Of a stretch of DNA of 64,000 bases, positions 55,080 to 64,000 are shown piece after piece; positions within the stretch are counted from its first letter, which is position 1, and each line of letters opens with the position of its first letter. The DNA comes from Porphyra umbilicalis (Eukaryota; Rhodophyta; Bangiophyceae; Bangiales; Bangiaceae): assembly GCA_002049455.2 (NCBI GenBank), contig KV918766.1, forward strand, positions 124,001 through 188,000, in the 5' to 3' direction. The notes under the pieces are model-generated. The model searched no databases. It was given only the letters and a program-made list of their open reading frames with translations, and was not told the DNA's origin. The position numbers and the translations under genes are program-made.

Positions 55080-56132
55080 ATGCCGACGGGGTCGAAGCGG
55101 AGCAAGGACCAGGCCGGTCTACTTGCCGCCTCCGCATTTTCAGCCAAGCACGTGAAGGAGTTGGCTCAAGCATATTCAATCAAGGGTCAAACGCTGAAAA
55201 ATATGGAACGCTCTATGTTTTTTAACACAAGCGCTATGCGTGACATGCAGGCGGCGCGGGACTTTCAGCAACGCACGGCTGTGCGAATGCTTGCGAAGAT
55301 AGCAGAGGAGGCTCGGCAGGCCGCCGTCCGCCAGGTGGACGCCGCCGCTGAACGGGGCCGAGAAGAGGACGAGGCACATCGTTTGAAGGCCGCCGCCGAC
55401 TCTGAGGCGGAGACGGCGGCGCGCCGCGCCGCCTCTCGCGCCGAGCGCCTGGCGTCAGAGGCCGTGGAGGCGGCGAAGGTGGCCGCGAGAGTCAGCGCCG
55501 CGACCGCGGCTGGGAACGAGGCGAGTGCCGGCGCCAACGCTGGCGCCAATGAGGACGGTGGGAGCGCGGTTGCTCAACACGGCACGACTGTTTTGGGCCG
55601 GAAGGGGGAGAGGAGACAAGAGACGCTGGGTACCGCGCGGTTGATGCGCAGTGGTGTTGTGGGCGGCCGCACCCATGACGCCGTTGGGCACTTCGGCGGA
55701 TGGGAGGATGGGGGGGGGGGGGGCGGGATGCGCCGAAGCATTGCCTCCCTTTTGGACGGCGAGAAGGCCCGTGTTGCGGGCGGGCCTGCGGAGTTTAGCG
55801 GATGTGCAGGCGCGCGAGGTTTTCTTGGCGGCGGGAGCAGCGGCGCGCCGCCGTCCGATGTCGGTGTTTTTGAGTACCGTGGCGTTGGGAGTGGCGCATT
55901 TCCTCTTCGCCTAAACGCCTTCCCACGCTTCAAAGGCGTGTCGGAGTGGGGTGGCCGCGTCCCCGGCGCTCGCGAATGCAACAGTCCTGCCGCTGATGGA
56001 CGCTGCGGCCCGGGGGGGGGCGGGGAAGGGGGGACGAGGGCGGAGGGGGGGGACGGAGTTGCCGGGAGGCGCGGCGAAGGCGGCAGCGAGCACATCCGGC
56101 GTGATGGCGCTGGTTGCGGCGGTGGCGTCTAG
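55080..56132 (+). CDS. Harbinger ORF1 tail or separate coiled-coil protein
   Basis: The frame from ATG 55080 encodes SKRSKDQAGLLAASAFSAKH, then FFNTSAMRDMQAARDFQQRT, then about 100 residues rich in Ala, Glu, Arg and Lys with heptad-like spacing. Past residue 170 it becomes Gly-rich and crosses G runs at 55709-55723 and 56012-56060, where the frame is doubtful. Long helical tails follow the Myb domain in ORF1 proteins. I therefore favour a spliced product with 54441-54740, but a separate gene is possible. Confidence 0.45.
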   Translation: MPTGSKRSKDQAGLLAASAFSAKHVKELAQAYSIKGQTLKNMERSMFFNTSAMRDMQAARDFQQRTAVRMLAKIAEEARQAAVRQVDAAAERGREEDEAHRLKAAADSEAETAARRAASRAERLASEAVEAAKVAARVSAATAAGNEASAGANAGANEDGGSAVAQHGTTVLGRKGERRQETLGTARLMRSGVVGGRTHDAVGHFGGWEDGGGGGGMRRSIASLLDGEKARVAGGPAEFSGCAGARGFLGGGSSGAPPSDVGVFEYRGVGSGAFPLRLNAFPRFKGVSEWGGRVPGARECNSPAADGRCGPGGGGEGGTRAEGGDGVAGRRGEGGSEHIRRDGAGCGGGV

Positions 56133-56806
56133 ACCCCGCTGGGAGGTGTGCGCCGGCCGCGGGCGCCCGCCCCAACAGCCCGCTCGGCCTCGGCAGCCGC
56201 CGTCGTCGCCGATGACGTCCGACGCGCCGCCGCCGCCTCGCCGCGCGACGGCGCCTGGGCGCCGGCGCGCCGCCTCGTGGCGACGCGGCCGGCGGCGGCG
56301 GCGACGGCGGCGCCGCGACGACGGCGCGCGGCGGCCGGGGGGGCTGGTTGCGGTGGGGGGGGGGGGGCGGCGGCAGCAAGTCGACGCGTCCGTGTTGGTG
56401 GTGGCAGTCGGGTGCCCTGCAAGCCTTTGTTTACTTGTCGTGGCCTTGCGTGTGTTTGAGTGCGTGTGTTTGTCAATGGGGGGTGTAGACGGAGTTGGTT
56501 GACGTGTTTACTTCCAATGGTATGTCCAGTCGAGTGTTTTACGGCATGCAATGGGTCGGCTTGAAGTAGATCTTGTTATAGGGTTATGCCTCGGAGCGGA
56601 GCCTCCAGAGGTGCTCCATGAGGTCGTGCTTGAGCGCGTCGTGTTTAACCGTGCTCGTGAGCCGGCTGCGCGCGGCTTGCATGTCTTCCATGCGTCCCTC
56701 TGGATCGTTTGGAGCCCCCGCCCCTGGCTGTACCCTTCCCCCTTCAGCCTCCTCATCATCAGCAGGTCCACCACCTTGCTCTGGCGCACCGCCGTGCCCA
56801 CCTGTA

Positions 56807-58306
56807 TCAACAGTCCATCAAGCGGAAACGGCTCGGAGCGCCTCCGTGTGCGTACAATGAAAGAGAAAGACGACCAGAGCCAGTTTTCAGGAGCAGGTAA
56901 CATGTGAGCACGAGCAAGAAAACGAAAAAAAGGAATAGAGGGCAGAGGCGAAACATGAAGATGAAGAGGGCGGCACTGCACATACCAGATTGAGAGACGG
57001 CAGGCTCCTTGCAGCGGTGAGAGGTTGCCATGTCGTGTAGTACTGCGCAGCAAGTACCCACCTGCACTCGCGTCTTAACACGGCGGAAGCGCGCGGGTTG
57101 CTCCGAAACGTTCCACTTCTGACAGGGGTAGGCGTAGATGCGCTCTGCGTCCTTACGCCGTCCTTCCTGACGGGAGACAAAGTACTGCTCCTTCTCGTTC
57201 TTCCCCGTCGACGTGCCGAGTGGGATGGCCCACTTCTGGTAAAAGCCGTCACGCGGCACGTACGGCAACGTGCGCTAGACACCATTCACTGTGTAGGGGA
57301 TGAGGGGAGGGAAAGAACCAGAAGTCATTGAATTAATAAAAGGAGAAAAAGCCATGACGTTCTAATCATTCTTAGTGCCGGATAAGCCAGTATAAAAATG
57401 CCACAGGTACAGATTTTTGTCGGCCACAGTCTCCATGACAATGGATCGCTTCTTCGACATACCTTGATATTGGCCATGAAAGGCCCCGGGACACATCCGC
57501 CAAACCCAGTGGGAGCAGTCCACGCACCCCCTGCATCCCGGGAAGCCCGCGTCCGCGTAGTCGTCCATGACCATGACGAGCTGCAGATCTGCTCGTGTGG
57601 GCTCACGTAGACGAACAGGTTTGTACTTCTCAACCACAAAGCGTGTAAAGCGATGAACAGCCTCGTCAAGAGTCGAGCCTGACAGTCGAGCGTACTCATC
57701 CACCTCATCAGCAGGCAATCCTTATGTCAGCACACGCAGAGCAGCCGCCACCTTCTGCAGAGTAGAAGATTGCATCTCTCCTGTCACGTTCACTCTCTGC
57801 TGAAAGTTGGGCACGGACAATATACAGTCATTATTCGCTTATGTGCCATTCACTTGGAGAGCATGCTCTACAAGTGAATGGCCCCTAGAGCCTCAGGACC
57901 GCAATCTCTCGCAATCTTGGACTCAAAGAGGGTACTACTTTTGTGGCGCACCCCTGCCATGAAAACGCATAACGACTGTATCTCGGTAAACACGATCAAA
58001 CACAATGCGAAGAAGACGGAAGCGACGCTCAAAGTCCTTCTCGTCATCAATGGGCGGTCGGCCATCGAGACCAAAAAATTCGCGCAGAACGCCCCTCTCC
58101 CCACAAATAGAATCACGAAGCTTGTCAGGCGACCTCCCAGGAAGCGACCCCCTCCGCTCTGCACCGTCGGATCCCGCGATCGTTCTGGGAAGAAGAAATT
58201 CATGGTGCTCAACGGCCAATAGCGCCGCGGCAATGTCGTCTTCGTCGTCGTTCGAAAACACCGTAGCAACAGCAAGCGTAACTTCGGCATCATCCCAGCC
58301 CGACAT
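56807..58306 (-). pseudogene. PIF/Harbinger transposase, second copy of the 23.4-kb type, several stops
   Basis: ATG at 58306 starts MSGWDDAEVTLAVATVFSND. LREFFGLDGRPPIDDEKDFE is homologous to LRDYFGVGGLPPI.DERDFE of the 23448 gene. Around 57,820-57,940 the match is broken and resumes with NFQQRVNVTGEMQS. Catalytic Asp is in GCVDCSHWVWRMCP, the second in GLSGTKND, and the Glu in EGRRKDAERIYAYPCQKW, then CCAVLHDM. In-frame stops lie at 57722-57724 (TAA), 57362-57364 (TAG) and 57275-57277 (TAG). DGIYP has become DGFYQ. It is clearly older or more decayed than the 23-kb copy. Confidence 0.8.
57845..57882. repeat. Small palindrome inside the decayed transposase
   Basis: Arms GCCATTCACTTG and CAAGTGAATGGC are exact complements around a centre containing GAGAGCATGCTCT, itself palindromic. 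It sits exactly where homology to the other transposase is interrupted, so it may be part of a small insertion. Confidence 0.6.
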
Positions 58307-58972
58307 GACGCTCAACAGGTGATGGGGTGTGTGTTGCGGACGGGAGTGGGGATGGGGAAGAACACGCGGACGGCGAGCCGTTGGGCTGTGCAATCGGGCG
58401 CGGGCGTTTCACGCGAGCACAGTGGCAGTGGAGGCGATCGACGTGCTTTCAACTCCGTAACGATTCCAGCTAATTTCTCAGTCTATCGGGTAATCACGCC
58501 TCGATCTCCATGTTTATGGACAGATCAGGTTGGGATTTACCCTTCAATCGACGAAAATTCAAACGACCGGCACGATCGATTGTCATCCCGTGACACCGCC
58601 GTGCACAACGGTTTCTTTGGCGCGGAGGGCTGGTCGGCCACAAAACTGACGCCGATGACTGACCGCCTTGCCCGAGTCCGAGCTTGATGTCGCCATTTGC
58701 ATGTGTGATCGCATCTCCGCATTGACTTCCTGACGCTTGGCACCCAGACATTGCTCTCGCCACGCCATTGCTCTAGATTCACCTGCCCGTCGGCTATTAA
58801 ACCGCCACCCCGCCGCCGTACAGCGCCCGGGGTTAGAGGCAATCTTCTCACGCATTTCACATGGTAGCATCGCTTGAACTCCGACGCTGAAGATTCCTTC
58901 GCCCTTCGCCCGAGGACCTCCGCTCTAACCTACTACGCCACCGCCGTCGCCGGCGCTGGCCCTGTCTCTCTA

Positions 58973-60431
58973 CTGGCTATTGTACCACTGTGATCAATTG
59001 ATCCCCAGGGGATCAAATGATCCCACATTTCACTGCTGTGCACTGAGAAAACCGCTGGCCGGGGAGCAATTCCGCCTGCGGCAATCAGCTCAGCGGTGAC
59101 GGTTTAGTCGTGGGCCAGCATATGGAGCTGTAACTCTTGGTCAAAAGTTCTCAAGAAGCGTGGTTATGTCAAACTTTTGTGCGCCTAGTAGAAGTACCAC
59201 CGGGTGGGGGAGTGGCCGCGTCCTGGACGTCGAAGGGCGTGCCGCCTGCGCCCAGGTAGCTCAAAGCACCTGGGAAAACGTTGGGAAGACGGTAGCACGC
59301 CAATGTGGGACTCACTCCGACATCTTTCCGGATTTTTGTGTGACGGTCCCCCGCCAGAGGCAGTGATCGCTCGGGCACACAGGGGGGTCAAAGCTTGCAG
59401 AATAAAGTACAATAACAACGAGGTGGTGGCCTTATAGGTGATTGAACGGCGCATGAAGATGTCAGGGGCAAAAAAAAATGGAGGGGGGGGGGGGGGGGAC
59501 TGGACGAAGGTCAACTCGCAACGTCCCCCACCACCTTTTTTCGGCCCAGTCGCAGTACCTGCTGCTTGAAATTCTGGCAGCCCTCAGTGCGCCAAGAGCC
59601 TTAAAAGGAGTGCACATGGCCTCCATTATCCTCGCTGTAATTCTCTTACGTAGAGAGAGGCAGCAAAGGACCACGGTGGTGCCAACAGGGCGCCTTTTTC
59701 CAGTCAAAGCAACAAGAAATCGCCGCTGGCTGGCTTTCTCGGGGGGGGGGGAGGGGAGGACCGACGCTGGGCCTACCAGAATGGACTTTCCTTGTTCACT
59801 TCTTGCCGAGTCTTTCTTTTTCAACCATGCGAAGGGTGTTATCTTCACGCACAGCTTGCGCCGATGTTCCAATTCTGCATGGTCTGGAGGGGAAACGCGA
59901 CAGAACGAGTTTGTATTGCTGATCCCCGAATTTTGTCGTGGGGGACTGAGCCAGAGACCTACTGTGAAGAACAGTACTCTATTGGTCTAAAACGACAGTA
60001 AGAAGGCAATAAAGCCAATAGAAAGCCCGCATTCGGTGCCAGGACCTTGCATCAAGCAGAACTCACTTTTTGTTGCCGCTTGATCCAATTTTTTTGGCAC
60101 GGAGCAAGCTGCCCATGCGAGATCTTGAGATTTTCTACTGTTTCCTTGCCAGAAGTGCAGGAAAAAAGAAGAGCTGATGTCGATTTCCAGGCTGGATGGG
60201 CACATATAAGCAATCTGGAGCACCAAGTCAGTCCCAGGGGCGCATCTGATTGGTGGATAGAGTTGGTCCGCAAGTCAGTCTCTGTCCAGCAGGACAAATT
60301 TCGGGGATCAGCAATAGGCACCGAATCAATCGGTTTCACATGAAGGAACGCTGGGATCGACGATTTCCACATGGGATCAACTGATCACATCGTTGAGATC
60401 AAATGATCACAGAGCATGGTAGAACAGACAC
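58973..60431. repeat. GTGTCTATTCTACCA-family element, copy 2 (inverted, 1,459 bp)
   Basis: The right end CATGGTAGAACAGACAC and the left end CTGGCTATTGTACCACTG correspond to the termini of the element at 2517-3567 in opposite orientation. TA lies at 58971-58972 and 60432-60433. Collinear inverted similarity covers the whole of copy 1. The extra ~400 bp is explained by a nested insertion at 59916-60315. Confidence 0.8.
59916..60315. repeat. Nested 400-bp TTGCTG-type element
   Basis: Ends TTGCTGATCCCCGAA and TTCGGGGATCAGCAA are reverse complements, bordered by TA at 59914-59915 and 60316-60317. The related element at 2517-3567 has no insert at the same place: there GAGTTTGTGGGCACCG runs straight through (read on its minus strand). 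That makes a natural empty site. Termini resemble those at 2142 (TTGCTAATCCCCGAA). Confidence 0.9.
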
Positions 60432-60439
60432 TAGGCTGC

Positions 60440-60712
60440 GATCCGACCCCTTTCCGCCCCGCTCCGCCCCACCCCGTCCCGCCCCGCCCCGTCCCACCCC
60501 GCCCTGCCCCGTCCCGCCCCGCCCCGGCCCGCCCCGTCCCGCCCCGCCCCGTCCCACCCCGCCCTGCCCCATCCCGCCCTGTCCCGTCCCGCCCCGCCCC
60601 GCTACGCCCCGTCCCGCCGCGCCCCATCACGCCACGCCCTGCCCCGCCCCACCCTGCCGCCCCACCCCGTCCCGTCCCGTCCCGTCCCTGCCCCCCCCCC
60701 CCCTCCCCCCCT
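60440..60712. repeat. C-rich degenerate decamer array
   Basis: Repeated words of about 10 bp such as CCCCGTCCCG and CCCCGCCCTG fill this block, followed by a C run. It lies immediately before the gag-like start of the retroelement and just after the TA border of the preceding repeat. Reading frames through it are Pro/Arg-rich and not meaningful. Confidence 0.75.
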
Positions 60713-60718
60713 CCCGCC

Positions 60719-63700
60719 ATGGACCCGCAAGCCTACATCGGCACGATACAAGACGAGCCCGAGTCCTTCCAGGACGTCTTGGACCGCCTGACGGACGCCC
60801 GCGACGCCTTCCTGCCGACCTGGCACGCGTTTGAGATCAACAACATCGTCATTTTGGCGTTCTCCAGCTTCGACGTGAACTCCGTTTCCCGCACCCATCT
60901 CTTCCGCCTGTCGTCACTCATCCAGTCTATCTGGCCGCTCTACCCGACGCACAACACGACGCGCCACAGCCCCACCATGACCCGCAAGCAGGTCCTCGAA
61001 GCCTACCTCGCCGGCGACTTGGACACCGTCGCCGCCATCCGCAGTCCCCTGCTCTCCGACGCCGGCCCATACTCTATCACCAGCCCGGGCGCCGTCATCG
61101 GCCCGCCGCCGTCCCGGCCGCCCCCCACGCCGCCCCTCGCCCCGGCCACCGGCCCACCCCGCCGCGATCAGCTCCTGCGCGCCCGCTCGCCCCACTCGTC
61201 AACGTTCGCCGCCGGGCCGCAGTCCCACGCTGCCAGACCGCAGCCTTCCGTCGCCTACATCGTCCGCAACATCTCGCAATACTACACCGTCGCGCGCCAA
61301 TTCGGCGGCGGCCCACTCGAGTCCCTCCACCGCGCCCGCGCTGAGTTTGACCGCACAAGCGACGTCTTCGAGGTCCCGTACTCTCTCCGCGCCACCTGTC
61401 TCCCTTTCGCATTCAAGCAGTCCGACCTTAACCTGCCCAACTTGCTCGCCGACACGCGCGGCCGCCCCGAGTCCCACCTGTGGGCGGTCGTCTCCGCCCG
61501 AGTCAACACCCCCGCCCGCGCCCTGCGCGTGCGCGACATGTCGCACACGACCACTCTCGCCACGCAACCCGCCCTCCCCGACGCCTCCCGCACCGTCCGT
61601 TTTGACCGCATGCTGGCCCAACTGACCATGCTACAGACCCAACTTCCCGCCTCGTACCAGACCTCCACAATGCTATACGACAAACTACTCGAAGCCACCC
61701 GCTTCGAATGGTTCGCCCACTCCGTCCTCGCCCACCCCTCCGACGACCCGCACGCCCTCATCTCGCACATCCAGCTCCTGCTGACCGCCGGGCCCCCACG
61801 CTCCCCCTCACCGCCCTCCGCCCCCGCGCCCTCCACGCCCGCCTTCCTTGCCGACTGCGCTCCTGTCGACTCACCCCGCCCTGGCGACTCGTTCCTCGTG
61901 GACGTGGAGGACCACCCCGAGGACCCTGCCCAAGCCTGGTACGTCTTTAAGCGATTTCGCGCCAACACCGCCCGTCCGTACAATACCGAGCGCACACCCT
62001 TCCGCCGCCCGCCGCCCGGCCCAGACAACCCTTGCCACAATTGCGGCGCGCCCGACCACTTTGCCCGCACCTGCCCGTCCCCCCACCGCCCCTCCCCGGC
62101 GCCTCTCGCCCGCTCCCACGTCACCTTCCCACACACCATGTCCCATTCCCTGCCTTCTTTCTCTCCCCACCACCCATCCCCCGCCCCGGCCTCGCCGCCC
62201 GCCCCCCCGCCCGTCCCTGACAAACCTGTTTCGGCCCGCAATTACGACGCGGCCTGGTTCGCCCCGACCAAACCCGTCTCGGCCGTCTACGCCGTCACCG
62301 AACCATACATCCAGACGGCCATCACAGACACTGGCACGCCCGGCGAAATCGTCCGCGACGCCTGGCTCCGCCGCCACCTTCAAGTCCTGACAGGCCCGAA
62401 TCTCCCCCCCACCACGACCTACGCCCTCGGCCACGACGTCCCCGCCTCCATCGGCCGCGTCGCCATGCGCGTCCGCACGCGCGCCGCCGACGGCTCGGCC
62501 GTCCACCTCGACCTGCCCAGCGTGCACATCCTCTGCCACGACGCCGTCCCATGCTGATTAGGATGCAGTCACACAAGCTTCTCACCATCCTCGTGGACAC
62601 CGCCCTGGACACCATCTACACTGGCTCCAACCGCACGCCCATCCCCTGCCGCCTGCGCCGCGGCCACATCACCCGGCACCCCCCCCCGCTGCCTACAACC
62701 ACGACAGCCGCCGACTACACTCGCGACGAGATGCAACTCGCCCATTGCCGATTCGGCCACGCAAGTAATGCCGCCATCACGCGCGCGTTCCCGCCGGACA
62801 CCTTCTCTGCGGAGGACGTCGCCCACTTCAAGACCGCCACGGAGACTTGTGTGCCCTGCTAACAACACGCCCATCTCCCGCGCCACCCACGCCACGCGCT
62901 CCCCAACCCCCCCCACGCTCTCAACCTCATCCTGTCCATGGACGTGTTCCAGCTCACGCCCCTCCTCTCCAAGGTGCTGGACATCGCCGACCTGCACACC
63001 GACTTTGAGCAGGGCCGTTGCATCTCGTTGATGCGCGGCGAGATCGTGTTTAGCATTCTTTACCTCTCCTGGTTTGCCATATGGGGCCCACCCGAGACCC
63101 GCATCACCGACCGCGGCAGCAAGAACGAGAACGACGCCCTCATCAACGCGGTACACTTGATGGGTGTCAACTGGCGACTCCCGACCGAGGCCCCCTGGAG
63201 TATCGGACGCGGCGAGCGCCACCACGGACCGATCCGCGACGCTTTCCTGCGCAATATGAGCGCGACCCCCGCCCTCGCCCCCGACCTGGGCCTGGCCATG
63301 TCCTACAAGGCCCGCAACGACGCCCCCGTGCCCACGGCGTCGCCCCCACCACCGCCGTCACCGGAGACCTTCCCCGTCTCCTGATTGGCGACAACAACCA
63401 CGCTGACCCCTCCATTGCCAGCCGCCACTCCAACATGCAGACCGCCCGTGCCACCACGGAGCGGTACACCGCCGCCGACTGCCTGCGCGGCACCCTTTCG
63501 CATCTCAGCACCAATGTCCCAGTCGTCTCCATCAACCAGGAGGTCTGGTTTCACCGCCACCGCCTCGGCTGGCTCCGCAGTTCCGCCAACTCGCTCGATG
63601 GTAAGACCGTTTACTTCCGACGCGACGGCAAGCTCTTCAGATCCCATGAGGCCCGCACCAAGCCCTTTGTCGCCCGCTCCCTGCCCCCGCCCCTGCCGCC

Positions 63701-64000
63701 CGCCCACGCCCCTCCCTGCCCCGCCCCCGCCCCCGCCTCCCGCCCCGACCCCGTCCGCACGCATGCCCTCGCCCCGCCCGTACCCCAGTCCGTTGCCCTG
63801 TCCGCCCGCGCCTACCTCGCCCGCGACACCGAGCCCGACTCGCCCGATCACCCCCGCTGGGACGCCTCCAAGCAGACCGAGCTTGCGGTCTTCGACTCCT
63901 TCGGCTGCAAGACCACGATCTCCCGCGCCACCGTCCCCGCCGGCGAGCAAGTGTTCGACTACCTGTGGCGGTGCACGAAGGAGCACCGCGGCAACAAAAA
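60719..64000 (+). mobile_element. Ty1/copia-like retroelement fossil, 5' part, runs off the window
   Basis: Parts in order: a gag-like region from the ATG at 60719 to about 62557, with a CX2CX4HX4C zinc knuckle near 62,032; a GAG-pre-integrase segment near 62,730-62,860; an integrase-core-like region near 62,930-63,280; and the opening of a copia-type reverse transcriptase domain near 63,840-63,990. The order integrase before reverse transcriptase identifies the Ty1/copia superfamily. The reading is interrupted in several places, so the copy is treated as broken. No LTR is recognised on the left, and the right side is outside the window, so age cannot be judged from LTR divergence. Confidence 0.75.

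Noticed and set aside
54441-56132. Treating the Myb frame and the coiled-coil frame as two unrelated genes
   Set aside because: Their order and spacing match ORF1 proteins with a helical tail, so a spliced product is preferred, although the junction was not identified.
1-64000. tRNA, rRNA or other structured RNA genes
   Set aside because: I looked for T-loop and A/B-box words and rRNA-like conserved stretches by eye and found none; a dedicated covariance search would be needed to exclude them.

Overview
This window looks like nuclear DNA of a photosynthetic eukaryote with a very GC-rich genome. Two genes encode proteins that look plastid-directed: a GIANT CHLOROPLAST 1-like epimerase-family protein and an EamA/DMT transporter with an Ala/Arg-rich leader. 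One gene carries a single short GT-AG intron. Coding DNA is packed with G/C homopolymers and Ala/Pro/Gly runs. This resembles bangiophyte red algae (Porphyra/Pyropia type), but the assignment is inference from composition and gene style, not a match. No bacterial operons, CRISPR arrays, rRNA genes or tRNA genes were recognised.

Layout. 0-5.5 kb: nested non-autonomous DNA transposons with TA target duplications. 5.5-6.5 kb: a 1,000-bp hAT-type element with a perfect 8-bp duplication. 6.5-10.6 kb: a rearranged PIF/Harbinger element with transposase pieces and a SAP/Myb-like ORF1. 10.98-12.92 kb: a Harbinger transposase fragment joined to a Tc1/mariner-type (DD~90E) transposase. 13.8-15.3 kb: GC-rich sequence of uncertain coding status. 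16.3-17.0 kb: one copy of a 0.68-kb dispersed repeat whose inverted second copy is at 37.95-38.63 kb. 17.0-21.7 kb: a 4.7-kb Harbinger-ended element filled with degenerate GGC-type repeats. 23.4-26.0 kb: a nearly intact Harbinger transposase and a possible ORF1. 28.8-37.1 kb: a host gene island, all on the minus strand, with an Ala-rich protein, the GC1-like protein and the EamA transporter. 40.2-42.5 kb: more GC-rich low-complexity DNA. 43.1-44.2 kb: a shortened hAT transposase. 46.5-48.4 kb: remnants of an unassigned transposase. 49.7-50.5 kb: a Pro-rich hypothetical gene. 50.9-52.9 kb: a second mariner element with one frameshift. 54.4-58.3 kb: a Harbinger ORF1/transposase pair facing each other. 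58.97-60.43 kb: an inverted second copy of the 2.5-3.6 kb element, itself carrying a nested 400-bp insertion. 60.7-64.0 kb: the 5' part of a Ty1/copia-like retroelement fossil that runs off the end.

Main themes. (1) Most of the window is DNA transposons, and many have exact ends and target duplications readable here. (2) Four or five of the small families share TTGC termini next to TA. (3) Harbinger elements repeatedly show transposase and Myb/SAP-type ORF1 reading inward from opposite ends. (4) In both recognisable host genes, every reading-frame break is mended by one extra base in a G/C run. That points to homopolymer under-calling in the assembly rather than gene decay.
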